Below, one piece after another: positions 25,125 through 32,801 of a DNA stretch of 64,000 nucleotides; within the stretch, counting starts at the first letter, position 1; every line of letters starts with the position of its first letter. Position numbers and translations under genes: made by a program. Below the pieces are notes generated by a model, which had not been told where the DNA came from, ran no database searches, and was given only the letters and a program-made list of their open reading frames with translations. Source of the DNA: Paracoccaceae bacterium (GTDB taxonomy: Bacteria; Pseudomonadota; Alphaproteobacteria; Rhodobacterales; Rhodobacteraceae); contig JAIXZY010000035.1 in assembly GCA_027489355.1 (NCBI GenBank), forward strand, positions 81,773-145,772, written 5' to 3'.

Positions 25125-25330
25125 GCCTGCGTGTCCTTTTCGATCCGCTCTCCGTGGCGGACGCTTCCGCCGGGTTGCTTGCGGTTGGCGTCTGGCCGCG
25201 CGTCAGGGTCCTCGCGGTGCCGCCCGGCCGGATCGATCTGTTGCTGCCGCTGGTCGATCACGTTGGGAGCCGGTCGCCGCAGCCTTTCGTTCGCGAAGTC
25301 GGGATCGGGGTCGGGGCTGTTGCTGGACAT
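25121..25330 (-). CDS. Small hydrophilic protein, 69 residues, coupled to the SDR gene
   Basis: Very charged and polar with Asp-Pro repeats at the start (SPDPDPDF) and Arg, Asn, Asp, Gln throughout; no hydrophobic core, so probably disordered. It starts with ATG behind a GAAGGAGGCGAAAG ribosome binding site and its stop overlaps the SDR start. No family recognised. The excellent ribosome binding site and the overlap support that it is expressed. Confidence 0.6.
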   Translation of the reverse strand: MSSNSPDPDPDFANERLRRPAPNVIDQRQQQIDPAGRHREDPDARPDANRKQPGGSVRHGERIEKDTQA

Positions 25331-25354
25331 CTTTCGCCTCCTTCGGGTGAGGAA

Positions 25355-25381
25355 CGGCCCCGCGTTCCGGGCGCGGGGCCG
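25355..25381 (-). terminator. Terminator-like hairpin after the YciE-type gene
   Basis: A 10-bp perfect stem (CGGCCCCGCG and complement) with a 7-base loop, about 55 bases after the stop codon at 25436 and just before the leader of the 69-residue gene. Only TTCCT follows on the minus strand. Confidence 0.45.
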
Positions 25382-25407
25382 CCTGTCTTGTCCGGCAAAG
25401 GGGAGTA

Positions 25408-25432
25408 GACGAAGCCGGGCAAGAACAGTTCC
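25408..25432 (-). promoter_or_regulatory. Near-consensus EcfG-type promoter of the small protein-SDR operon
   Basis: GGAAC (25432-25428), 16 bases, then CGTC (25411-25408) on the minus strand; the last base differs from CGTT. It lies 78 bases before the ATG at 25330. The predicted transcript would run through the hairpin at 25355-25381, so the hairpin would have to be leaky or belong to the leader. Confidence 0.45.
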
Positions 25433-25435
25433 GGG

Positions 25436-25933
25436 TCAGGCGGCTTCCAGCGCCGCCTGGTTGATGGACCCGTCAGCAAGCTGGGTAAGCGACTCGTCGG
25501 TCATCCCTTCCTCCTGCAGCGTCTGGTCCAGAAGCTTGGCGGCATCCTTCATGCCCATCACCTCGGCCCAGCGGCGCAGCGTGCCATAGCGGGCGATTTC
25601 GTAATGTTCGACCGCCTGGGCCGCAGCGATGAGGCTCGCGTCCAGTGCCGGGCTGTCGGCAAAAGCCTGCAACGCCTCTTCGCCTTCCTCGATGATCCCG
25701 TCGATCGCCGGGCAGGTCTTGCCGCGGGCGGGCTTGCCCATCAGCTCGAACACCTGCTGCAGGCGCTCGACCTGCATCTCGGTCTCGTCCTTGTGCTTCT
25801 GGAAGGCAGCCTTCAGGTCCGGCGAGTTCGCCCCGCGCGCCATCTTCGGCAGGGCGCGGAGGATCTTCCGTTCGGCATAGTAGATGTCCTTGAGCGTTTC
25901 GTGGAACAGTTCTTCGAGGGTCTTCGTCTTCAT
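25436..25933 (-). CDS. YciE/DUF892 ferritin-like stress protein
   Basis: 165 residues, all helical. It begins TLEELFHETLKDIYYAERKI, the DUF892 hallmark, followed by E/H-rich helices (KHKDETEMQVERLQQVFE; EHYEIARYGTL) that form a di-iron site in E. coli YciF/YciE. Induced in general stress in many proteobacteria; exact role unknown. The ATG at 25933 has AAGGAG 7 bases upstream, preferred over the ATG at 25978. A consensus EcfG-type promoter lies in the gap after the sigma factor gene. Confidence 0.85.
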   Translation of the reverse strand: MKTKTLEELFHETLKDIYYAERKILRALPKMARGANSPDLKAAFQKHKDETEMQVERLQQVFELMGKPARGKTCPAIDGIIEEGEEALQAFADSPALDASLIAAAQAVEHYEIARYGTLRRWAEVMGMKDAAKLLDQTLQEEGMTDESLTQLADGSINQAALEAA

Positions 25934-25976
25934 GTCGTTCTCCTTGCGTTGCGGTGTGGCCTTGGTTCCGAGCCTC

Positions 25977-26001
25977 AACCGGACTGCGGGATGAAAGTTC
26001 C
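25977..26001 (-). promoter_or_regulatory. EcfG-type promoter of the YciE-type gene
   Basis: GGAAC (26001-25997), 16 bases, GGTT (25980-25977) on the minus strand, 44 bases before the ATG at 25933 and directly after the sigma factor stop codon at 26010. Confidence 0.75.
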
Positions 26002-26009
26002 CCCGGAAG

Positions 26010-26483
26010 TCAGACCTCCTCCCCCAGGGCCGTCTGCAGAAGCTTGCGCCCGCGGTTGATCCGGCTTTTGATCGTGCCGATGTCGCAGCCCAGGATTTCT
26101 GCGGCGGACTGGTAGCTTTCCCCGGTCACCAGGACGAGCATCACCGCCTCGCGGTAGGCCTGCGGCAGGCCAAGAAGGGCTGCCTCGATCTCGCGGCCGC
26201 GGACATGCCAGTATTGCCGCTCGGGCGTGGTGGGCACGTTCGAGATGCAATCCTCGGCCCCCGGGCGTTCCCGCGCCAGCTTTACACGATCGTTGTAGAA
26301 CCGGTTGCGCATGATGGTGAACAGCCAGGCGCGCATGTTGGTGCCTGGGGTGTAGGACTGGGCGCTGGCGATGGCCCGGACCAAAGTGTCCTGCACCAGA
26401 TCGTCGGCATCGCCGTAGCGGCCGGTCAATGACCGCGCAAAAAGGCGTAGTGCCGGGATATGACTCAGCACATCATCGGACAT
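26010..26483 (-). CDS. ECF sigma factor, EcfG (ECF15)-like
   Basis: 157 residues. Sigma-2 region: HIPALRLFARSLTGRYGDAD, then DDLVQDTLVRA and NMRAWLFTIMRN. Sigma-4 region: LGLPQAYREAVMLVLVTGES followed by SAAEILGCDIGTIKSRINRG. These match the general-stress EcfG group. The ATG at 26483 has AGGAG upstream. Neither NepR nor PhyR, usually beside the main ecfG gene, is adjacent; this may be a second copy or a rearranged locus. No EcfG-type promoter was found for the gene itself. It sits in the middle of at least ten EcfG-type promoters, its likely targets. Confidence 0.75.
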   Translation of the reverse strand: MSDDVLSHIPALRLFARSLTGRYGDADDLVQDTLVRAIASAQSYTPGTNMRAWLFTIMRNRFYNDRVKLARERPGAEDCISNVPTTPERQYWHVRGREIEAALLGLPQAYREAVMLVLVTGESYQSAAEILGCDIGTIKSRINRGRKLLQTALGEEV

Positions 26484-26600
26484 GAAGGTAGGCTCCTGCT
26501 GACTGCCGGGGTTTAATGCCCGCCACCGAACCCGGTTCCGGCCCGTCGCAGCCGCGTGATCCGTTCCGGCGGGATCCAGCCGAGACGGTCGCGGACCGTG

Positions 26601-26626
26601 GGAACCGACCGAAGGTAACAGCGGTT
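26601..26626 (+). promoter_or_regulatory. EcfG-type promoter of the ku1-ligD operon
   Basis: GGAAC at 26601-26605, 17 bases, GGTT at 26623-26626; the Ku start codon follows 44 bases later. Confidence 0.7.
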
Positions 26627-26669
26627 CACGCCCAGGCCGGACTTCGGCCGGGCGTTGCAGGGGGGCTGG

Positions 26670-27509
26670 ATGGCACCGCGGGCGAACTGGAAGGGCCGGA
26701 TACGGCTGGGCGAGATTTCCATCGGCGTCGCGCTTTACACGGCCGCCGCGACCTCGGACCGGGTGACGCTGCACATGGTCAACCGACGCACCGGCAACAG
26801 GTTGAAGAACGAGCTCGTGGACTCGGAAACCGGAAAGCCGGTGGACAAGGACGATGCGGTGATGGGCTATGAAGTCGATTCGGGCGATTACATTCTGCTT
26901 GAGCAGGACGAAATCACCGCCGCCGTGCCCGCCTCGGACAAGGCTTTGCCGATCGAGGCCTTCATCCGCTGCCAGGACATCGACACGCTGTATTTCGACC
27001 GGCCATACTACCTTGGCCCCGCTGACGCCGCCTCGGTCGAGGCCTACACGCTTCTGCGCGAGGGGATGGAGCGCGAAAGCGTCGCCGCGCTGGCCCGGAC
27101 CGTCCTCTTTCGCCGTTTGCGCACCCTGATGATCCGGCCGCATGGCGCAGGGTTCATCGCCAACACACTCAACTTCGACTACGAGGTCCGGTCGGCGGAT
27201 CGCGCCTTTGCCGACATCCCGGACCTGAAGATCGAAGGCGAGATGCTGGAGCTGGCCGAGCACATCATCAAAACCAAGCTTGGGGATTTCGATCCGCACG
27301 CCTTCGACGACCGCTACGAGGCCGCGCTGGCCGACCTGGTGAAGGCGAAGCTCGAAGGACGCGCTCCGCCGCGCCGGAAGGAAGTGCCGCGGGAAAAGGT
27401 CGTGGATCTGATGGCGGCGCTGCGCGAAAGCGCGAAGGCGGCGAAGGGGCGGACGGCGCCGTCGAAGGCTGCCCCGAAGGAAAAGGCACCGCGGCGGAAG
27501 GCGGGCTGA
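26670..27509 (+). CDS. ku: Non-homologous end joining protein Ku (copy 1)
   Basis: 279 residues, standard bacterial Ku length. Core pattern: WKGRIRLGEISIGVALYTA at the start, HMVNRRTGNRLKNELVDSET, and YILLEQDEI. The C-terminal tail (about 230-279) is Lys/Arg/Ala-rich, which in Ku proteins contacts DNA and LigD. The homodimer rings the DNA ends and recruits LigD. The ATG at 26670 follows GGGGGG; a TTG at 26655 is less likely. It is one base upstream of ligD, so the two form one operon. Confidence 0.92.
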   Translation: MAPRANWKGRIRLGEISIGVALYTAAATSDRVTLHMVNRRTGNRLKNELVDSETGKPVDKDDAVMGYEVDSGDYILLEQDEITAAVPASDKALPIEAFIRCQDIDTLYFDRPYYLGPADAASVEAYTLLREGMERESVAALARTVLFRRLRTLMIRPHGAGFIANTLNFDYEVRSADRAFADIPDLKIEGEMLELAEHIIKTKLGDFDPHAFDDRYEAALADLVKAKLEGRAPPRRKEVPREKVVDLMAALRESAKAAKGRTAPSKAAPKEKAPRRKAG

Positions 27510-27510
27510 G

Positions 27511-29964
27511 ATGGTGCTGGAAACCTACCAGTCGATGCGCGACTTCGACGCGACGCCCGAGCCGAAGGGACGCAAGCGCAAGTCCAAGGGCGATCCGGTC
27601 TTCGTCATCCAGAAGCATGCGGCCACGCGGCTGCACTACGACCTGCGGCTGGAGATGGATGGCGTGCTGAAAAGCTGGGCCGTGACGCGGGGCCCAAGCC
27701 TTGTCCCCGGCGAGAAGCGGCTGTCGGTCCATGTCGAGGACCACCCGATGGACTATGGCGACTTCGAGGGCACGATTCCCGAGGGACAGTATGGCGCTGG
27801 GACCGTCATCGTCTGGGACCGTGGGACGTGGACGCCGGTCTTCGACGCGGCCAAGGGCTATGCCAAGGGCCATCTGGAGTTCGAGTTGAAGGGTGAAAAG
27901 CTGACCGGGCGTTGGCACCTGATCCGGATGCGTGGCAAGCCCCGGGAGAAGCGCGAAAACTGGCTGCTGATCAAGGGCGAGGACGACAGCGCCCGCGACG
28001 AGACCGCCCCGGACATTCTTGAGGAACGGCCGGAGTCGGTGAAAACGGGCCGCAGGATCGAAGAGGTCGGGGGCAAGTCCGCGCCGAAGACCAAGCCGCG
28101 AAAAGCCCCACTGGAACCGGTGGTCCCCAAGGGCAAGATGCCGGGATTCATCCCGCCCATGCTGGCGACGCTTGTCAAGGCCACACCGGGCGACGACCGC
28201 TGGCTGCACGAGATCAAGTTCGACGGCTACCGCATCCAGGCCCAGATCTCCGGGGGCCAGGTGCGGCTTTACACGCGCTCGGGCCGCGACTGGACGGACC
28301 GGTTCGGCAAGGACATTACCGGGACACTTGCCGCCCTTCCGGTGCGTCAGGCCGTCATCGACGGCGAAGTGGTGGTCGAGGCGTCGGGCCGGTCGTCCGA
28401 CTTCTCGGCCCTGCAGGCGGATCTGGCCGAAGGACGGACCGACCGCATGGTCTATTACGTCTTCGATCTGTTGCACCTGGACGAACGTGACCTGACCGGC
28501 CTGCCCCTGGTCGATCGCAAGCGGCTGCTGGAGGGGCTGGTAGCCCCCGCCTCGGGCGCAGTGAGGATCAGCGAGCATCTGTCCGACAAGGGCGAGGTGG
28601 TCCTGCGCCATGCCTGCAGACTGGGGCTGGAAGGCATCATCTCAAAGCTGCGGGACAGCCCTTACCTTCCCGGACGCGGCAAGGCCTGGGTGAAGTCGAA
28701 ATGCTCGGCCCGGCAAGAGTTCGTGGTGGCGGGATTTGTGCCCTCGACCGTCTCTGCCCGTGCCATCGGATCGCTCGTGCTGGGCGTCTATGACGGCGAG
28801 AGGCTGAAACCGGTCGGGCGGGTCGGAACCGGGTTCTCGGTGACGCTGGCCGAAGAGCTTTACGAAAGGCTTCAGGCTCTGGAGATGAATGGGCAGCCCT
28901 TCGACCCGCCGCTTCCCCGGCCCGAGGCGCGGGGCGTCCATTTCGTGCGGCCCGATTTGGTGGCCGAGGTCGATTTCCGTGCCTGGACCGGGGATGGCAA
29001 CCTGCGTCACGCCTCGTTCAAGGGGTTGCGAGAGGACAAGGATGCGCGCGAAGTGACGGGCGAGGGCCTCCCCGCGCCGCAATCCGAGCCTGTGCCCGCC
29101 CCAGTGCGGCGGATCAAGCTTACCCATCCCGAGCGCGTCTACTGGCCGGAGGAGGGCGTGACCAAGGCGGGCCTTGCGGACTATTACACCGAGGTCTGGC
29201 CTTGGATCGCGCCGCATATCGTCGGCCGACCGCTGGCGCTGCTTCGATTGCCGGACGGGGTCGGAGGACGGCAGCAGTTCTTCCAGAAGCACGAATGGAA
29301 GGGGATGAATGCCGCCATCCTGAAAGTGCAGGACCCGGCCGAGCCGAAGGATGCGCCGTCGCTCGCCATTGCCGACCTCGACGGACTGATCGCGCTGGCC
29401 CAGTCGGCGGCGCTGGAGATCCACCCCTGGGGCAGCACGCTGAAGGACTGGGAGCGTCCCGACCGGATCGTCATCGACCTGGACCCCGGCGACGGGGTGG
29501 AGTGGTCGGACCTCGTGCGGGCGGCGGAAGATGTGCGCGAGCGGCTGCAGGGCAAGGGGCTTGCGGCCTTCGCAAAGACGTCGGGCGGAAAGGGGTTGCA
29601 TGTGGTCGCTCCCTTGAAGCCAAAGGCGAAATGGCCCGAGGTGAAGGCTTTCTGCCACGGCCTTGCGCGCGAGATGGCGTTGGAGGACCCTTCGCGATAT
29701 GTCGCGACCATCACCAAGTCCAAGCGGCGGGGAAAGATCCTGGTCGACTACCTGCGGAACCAGCGCGGGGCGACGGCGGTGGCCGCCTACTCCACTCGCG
29801 CCCGGCCGGGGGCGCACGTCTCGGCCCCCGTGACCTGGGACGAACTGACGTCCGGCATCGCGCCTTCCGACTTTACCGTTCTGACCATGCCCACACGGCT
29901 GGCGAACCTGCGACACGACCCGTGGGAAGGCTTTGCCGAGGCCGCGCGTCCGCTGAAGGACTAG
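27511..29964 (+). CDS. ligD: Multifunctional DNA ligase D (PE-LIG-POL)
   Basis: 817 residues with three modules. 3'-Phosphoesterase (about 10-160): FVIQKHAATRLHYDLRLE then HPMDYGDFEGTIPEGQYGAG. ATP-dependent ligase (about 205-520): HEIKFDGYRIQ with nucleophile Lys236, and an IDGEVVV motif. Primase-polymerase (about 540-817): IDLDPGDG with metal ligands Asp656 and Asp658. The order is that of Pseudomonas LigD, not the mycobacterial POL-PE-LIG. It trims, fills and seals Ku-bound ends. Its TAG stop overlaps the convergent stop codon of the second ku gene at CTAG (29961-29964). Confidence 0.95.
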   Translation: MVLETYQSMRDFDATPEPKGRKRKSKGDPVFVIQKHAATRLHYDLRLEMDGVLKSWAVTRGPSLVPGEKRLSVHVEDHPMDYGDFEGTIPEGQYGAGTVIVWDRGTWTPVFDAAKGYAKGHLEFELKGEKLTGRWHLIRMRGKPREKRENWLLIKGEDDSARDETAPDILEERPESVKTGRRIEEVGGKSAPKTKPRKAPLEPVVPKGKMPGFIPPMLATLVKATPGDDRWLHEIKFDGYRIQAQISGGQVRLYTRSGRDWTDRFGKDITGTLAALPVRQAVIDGEVVVEASGRSSDFSALQADLAEGRTDRMVYYVFDLLHLDERDLTGLPLVDRKRLLEGLVAPASGAVRISEHLSDKGEVVLRHACRLGLEGIISKLRDSPYLPGRGKAWVKSKCSARQEFVVAGFVPSTVSARAIGSLVLGVYDGERLKPVGRVGTGFSVTLAEELYERLQALEMNGQPFDPPLPRPEARGVHFVRPDLVAEVDFRAWTGDGNLRHASFKGLREDKDAREVTGEGLPAPQSEPVPAPVRRIKLTHPERVYWPEEGVTKAGLADYYTEVWPWIAPHIVGRPLALLRLPDGVGGRQQFFQKHEWKGMNAAILKVQDPAEPKDAPSLAIADLDGLIALAQSAALEIHPWGSTLKDWERPDRIVIDLDPGDGVEWSDLVRAAEDVRERLQGKGLAAFAKTSGGKGLHVVAPLKPKAKWPEVKAFCHGLAREMALEDPSRYVATITKSKRRGKILVDYLRNQRGATAVAAYSTRARPGAHVSAPVTWDELTSGIAPSDFTVLTMPTRLANLRHDPWEGFAEAARPLKD

Positions 29965-30770
29965 CGTTTCCGCGATGCCGGTTTTTCGGCGGCGATGCTA
30001 CGCTTCAGGGCGTCGATGATGCTGACCACCTTCCCGCTGTCGCGCGGCTCCTCCGCCTTTGCCTTGCGCGCGGGTTTACGGCCCTTGCGCTTTTGCTCGA
30101 TCAGATCCAGCAGGCGATCCTGGACCGGGTCCTCGACCATTTTCGGGTCCCATTCAACAGTCCGGCTGTCGATCAGCTTGCTGACAAGTTTCAGCGCCTC
30201 GCCGTCCGGCTTTGCCGCGCGCAAGTCGTCGAAATAGTCGCGCTCGTCGCGGACCTCGTCGCCGTAGCGCAAGGTCCAGAGCACGATGCCCTTGCCGCGC
30301 GGGTCCAGCATCACCGCCCGCTCGCGGCGATAGAGGACCAGGCGCGCGATCCCCACTGTTCCGGTGGACCGCATCGCGTCGCGGATGACCGAGAAGGCCT
30401 CTTCTGCCACGGCATCGTCCGGGATGAGGAAGTGCGGGCGATCGAACCAGATCCAGGCGATCCTGTCCGATGGCACGAACTCTTGGATGTCGATGGTACG
30501 CGTCGTTTCCAGCGCGACCTCGTCCAGTTCTTCCTCCTCAAGAATGACGTGGTCGTCCTCGCCCCGCGGATAGCCGCGCGCCTGATCCTCGTCCGCGACC
30601 CGTTTTCCGGTCTCGGCGTCGATGTACTGGCGCTGAAGGCGATTGCCGGTGCGACGGTTCAATGTGTGAAATCGCAGACGGTTGCCTTCTGTCACGGCGG
30701 GCATCATCGCCACGGGACAGGTGACGAGCGAGAGCTTCAGGTAGCCCTTCCAGAACGTGCGCGGCGGCAT
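29961..30770 (-). CDS. ku: Non-homologous end joining protein Ku (copy 2)
   Basis: 269 residues; WKGYLKLSLVTCPVAMMPAV at the start and LNRRTGNRLQRQYIDAETGK are Ku core motifs. Core similarity to copy 1 is clear but modest, so the duplication is old. The tail is basic (RKGRKPARKAKAEEPRDSGK) with an end resembling that of copy 1. Two Ku proteins may form a heterodimer, as shown in Sinorhizobium meliloti for its paired Ku proteins. The ATG at 30770 has AAAGGGGG upstream. Own EcfG-type promoter, convergent with ligD. Confidence 0.9.
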   Translation of the reverse strand: MPPRTFWKGYLKLSLVTCPVAMMPAVTEGNRLRFHTLNRRTGNRLQRQYIDAETGKRVADEDQARGYPRGEDDHVILEEEELDEVALETTRTIDIQEFVPSDRIAWIWFDRPHFLIPDDAVAEEAFSVIRDAMRSTGTVGIARLVLYRRERAVMLDPRGKGIVLWTLRYGDEVRDERDYFDDLRAAKPDGEALKLVSKLIDSRTVEWDPKMVEDPVQDRLLDLIEQKRKGRKPARKAKAEEPRDSGKVVSIIDALKRSIAAEKPASRKR

Positions 30771-30795
30771 GGCTGTCCCCCTTTTCCCAGCGGAC

Positions 30796-30821
30796 AACGA
30801 TGAACACGACCCGGCGGTTCC
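30796..30821 (-). promoter_or_regulatory. EcfG-type promoter of the second ku gene
   Basis: GGAAC (30821-30817), 17 bases, CGTT (30799-30796) on the minus strand, 26 bases before the ATG at 30770. It is back to back with the promoter at 30835-30859, so one 64-base block drives both directions. Confidence 0.7.
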
Positions 30822-30834
30822 GGCGGGGAGAGCG

Positions 30835-30859
30835 GGAACATTCCGGCAAGCCAACGGTT
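30835..30859 (+). promoter_or_regulatory. EcfG-type promoter of the Q/N-rich protein gene
   Basis: GGAAC at 30835-30839, 16 bases, GGTT at 30856-30859, 55 bases before the ATG at 30914. Confidence 0.7.
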
Positions 30860-30913
30860 GTCACTGTCCAGCCGTCTCGCACGGCGGTCCAACTGCAACA
30901 CAGGAGAAGACCG

Positions 30914-31099
30914 ATGGCGAACAATCCGAACAACCCGCAACAGGGTCAGCAGGGTCAGCAGAACCAGCAGCAGAATCAGCAAGGCCAGCGCGGCCAGCAG
31001 CAGCAGGAGAACCAGGACCGGAACAAGACCCAGCAGGGCGGGCAGTCCGGTCAGGGCCAGCAGCAACAGAACAACCAGCAGAAGGGTCAGCAGCGCTGA
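30914..31099 (+). CDS. Gln/Asn-rich low-complexity protein, 61 residues
   Basis: After MANNPNNP the chain is almost entirely Q, N, G with scattered K, R, E, D; there are no aromatic or branched residues after the start except one T. Composition resembles a prion-like or intrinsically disordered domain. CAG/CAA/AAC codons are repeated but interrupted, and the frame is open and GC3-typical. ACAGGAG stands 6 bases before the ATG, and an EcfG-type promoter 55 bases upstream, so it should be a stress-induced protein. Similar short Q-rich proteins are annotated only as hypothetical as far as I know. Divergent from ku copy 2. Confidence 0.65.
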   Translation: MANNPNNPQQGQQGQQNQQQNQQGQRGQQQQENQDRNKTQQGGQSGQGQQQQNNQQKGQQR

Positions 31100-31234
31100 T
31101 CGCCTGAACTGAAGGCGCGCGATCTTCGGACCGCGCGCCGCACCCTTGCGTCACGTGGGCCCGCCCCGCAAAATTTCACGCCTGGCCAAAGCATGATGTC
31201 CCCCATATCATGTGATGCTTCGCCCCGCGTGACG

Positions 31235-31261
31235 GAAGCCCGGCCCCGGTGGCCGGGCTTC
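31235..31261. terminator. Terminator-like hairpin between convergent small genes
   Basis: A perfect 11-bp stem (GAAGCCCGGCC / GGCCGGGCTTC) with a 5-base loop, 7 bases beyond the stop codon of the minus-strand 69-residue gene and 135 bases past the Q/N-rich gene. T-runs are lacking on both sides. Confidence 0.55.
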
Positions 31262-31267
31262 GCCGTA

Positions 31268-31477
31268 TTACTCCTCGACGACAGGAGCGGCGGCTGGATT
31301 GGTCCCGCTTTCGGCCGGAACAACCGTGTCAGGCGTGGGGGAGTTGCCTTGAGCGGCCTCCTCGAACTGCCAGTAGATGATCAGGCCGACGGCAAAGATC
31401 ACGACAACGGCCATCCCGATGAGGGGGCCGATATGGCGGCGCTTTTCGGTTTCCAGATTGGTTTTCGGGGCGGACAT
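31268..31477 (-). CDS. Single-pass membrane protein, 69 residues
   Basis: N-terminal polar part (SAPKTNLETEKRR), one transmembrane helix (GPLIGMAVVVIFAVGLIIYW, about 17-36), then an acidic, Pro/Ala/Thr-rich outside tail ending VVEE. The plan resembles the 136-residue protein at 23690 without the repeats. A GGGAGA site precedes the ATG and an EcfG-type promoter lies 33 bases upstream. No family recognised. Confidence 0.7.
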   Translation of the reverse strand: MSAPKTNLETEKRRHIGPLIGMAVVVIFAVGLIIYWQFEEAAQGNSPTPDTVVPAESGTNPAAAPVVEE

Positions 31478-31509
31478 CGGATTTCTCCCTGAAGCTGCAT
31501 CAGGACAGA

Positions 31510-31534
31510 AACCCCCTGCCGTCCGGAACGTTCC
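31510..31534 (-). promoter_or_regulatory. EcfG-type promoter of the 69-residue membrane protein gene
   Basis: GGAAC (31534-31530), 16 bases, GGTT (31513-31510) on the minus strand, 33 bases before the ATG at 31477 and directly after the stop codon of the FAH-family gene at 31535. Confidence 0.7.
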
Positions 31535-32692
31535 CTAGATCCGGTCCCCCAGACCGCGCCCCACAAGGTTCCGCATCAGAGCGCGGGTGCCGAAGGTCCA
31601 TTCCGGGCAGTCATCCGTACGCAGGACCCGGTTCACCAGCCGACCCAGAAGCGGGGTCGCGATCTCGACCACATCGCCCACCTCATGCGTGAAGCCCTGG
31701 CCTGCCCCACGACGGTCCTTTGCCGGGGCGAACATCGTGCCCAGAAACAGCACCACGCCGTCAGGGTACTGGTGATTGCGATTGCGCAGCTGGCGGCTCA
31801 GCTCGGCCGGTGTCCGGCTGATCGCGGCCATCGCGCTTTCGCCCGTCATTTCGAACCCGTCCTGGCCCATGACGCGCAGCGAGACCTTCGCCTGTTCCAG
31901 CGCCACCATGCCGAACGCACCGTGGAACAGCCGCAGGAACGGACCCAGGGCGCAGGACGCGTTGTTGTCCTTGGCCTTGCCCAGCAGCAGCGCCGACCGG
32001 CCCTCGACGTCGCGCAGGTTCACGTCGTTGCCCAGGGTCGCACCCAGGATCGCACCGTCAGACCGCAGAACCAGCACCACCTCGGGCTCGGGGTTGTTCC
32101 ATTCCGAGATCGGGTGGATGCCCACATCCGCCCCGCAGCCGACCGAGGACATGGGCTGGGCCTTGGTGAAGATCTCGGCATCCGGCCCGATGCCCACTTC
32201 CAGGTACTGCGACCAGAGGCCGAGATCCTGCAGCACCCGCTTGACCTCGCGCGCCTTGTCGGACCCCGCCGGAACGCCGCGCAGGCTGTCGCCGATCACC
32301 GGCGCAAGCTGCGCACGGATCGACTCGGCCCGGGCGCTGTCGCCCTTGGCCTGCTCTTCGATCACCCGCTCGACCATACTGTCAGCGAAGGTGACTCCGG
32401 CCGCCTTCACCGCCTGCAGGTCAATCGGCGCAAGAAGCGAAAGTCCCTTTCCCGCCAGAGCGTCGTCCAGCGCGCCCAGATCCCGCAACCCTTGGGCCTG
32501 TGCCAGCCAGTCGGCAATCCCGTCGATTTCCATCAGGCCCGAGACCGTGGCCGAAAGCGTGGTCAGGTCCAGAAGCCGCCCGTCGCGGACCAGCACCGTG
32601 CAGGGACCGCCCGCGGCTTCGGACCAGACCCGGCCCACCAGGATCGCCTGGTCCGCATCGTCGGGAAGCACGTCGCTGGCGGTAAGTTGCAT
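31535..32692 (-). CDS. Fumarylacetoacetate hydrolase family protein (AraD1-like)
   Basis: 385 residues, longer than typical FAH-domain hydrolases because of an N-terminal half that reads VGRVWSEAAGGPCTVLVRDG. The catalytic barrel is in the second half: VGIGPDAEIFTKAQPMSSVG, then the metal-ligand region NPEPEVVLVL and LGNDVNLRDVEG. Such proteins are dehydratases of 2-keto-3-deoxy sugar acids or acylpyruvate hydrolases. The ATG at 32692 follows GGAGGGA; the frame stays open to 33220 but only opposite the next gene. Divergent from the UxaA-type dehydratase gene, which would supply a 2-keto-3-deoxy acid. Confidence 0.8.
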   Translation of the reverse strand: MQLTASDVLPDDADQAILVGRVWSEAAGGPCTVLVRDGRLLDLTTLSATVSGLMEIDGIADWLAQAQGLRDLGALDDALAGKGLSLLAPIDLQAVKAAGVTFADSMVERVIEEQAKGDSARAESIRAQLAPVIGDSLRGVPAGSDKAREVKRVLQDLGLWSQYLEVGIGPDAEIFTKAQPMSSVGCGADVGIHPISEWNNPEPEVVLVLRSDGAILGATLGNDVNLRDVEGRSALLLGKAKDNNASCALGPFLRLFHGAFGMVALEQAKVSLRVMGQDGFEMTGESAMAAISRTPAELSRQLRNRNHQYPDGVVLFLGTMFAPAKDRRGAGQGFTHEVGDVVEIATPLLGRLVNRVLRTDDCPEWTFGTRALMRNLVGRGLGDRI

Positions 32693-32801
32693 CGGTCTGT
32701 CCCTCCCTGTCGCAGTGGCAGATGGATAGCCCTTGACCTGGCCTGCGTCTACGTCAACCTGCCCGTGCCACCCCGCCAGACGCCCGCCGAAGGTCATCGC
32801 C

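Noticed and set aside
32716..32761. TTGAC...GTCAA dyad in the FAH/UxaA divergent region
   Set aside because: Arms of only 5 bp with a 15-base spacer; likely by chance.
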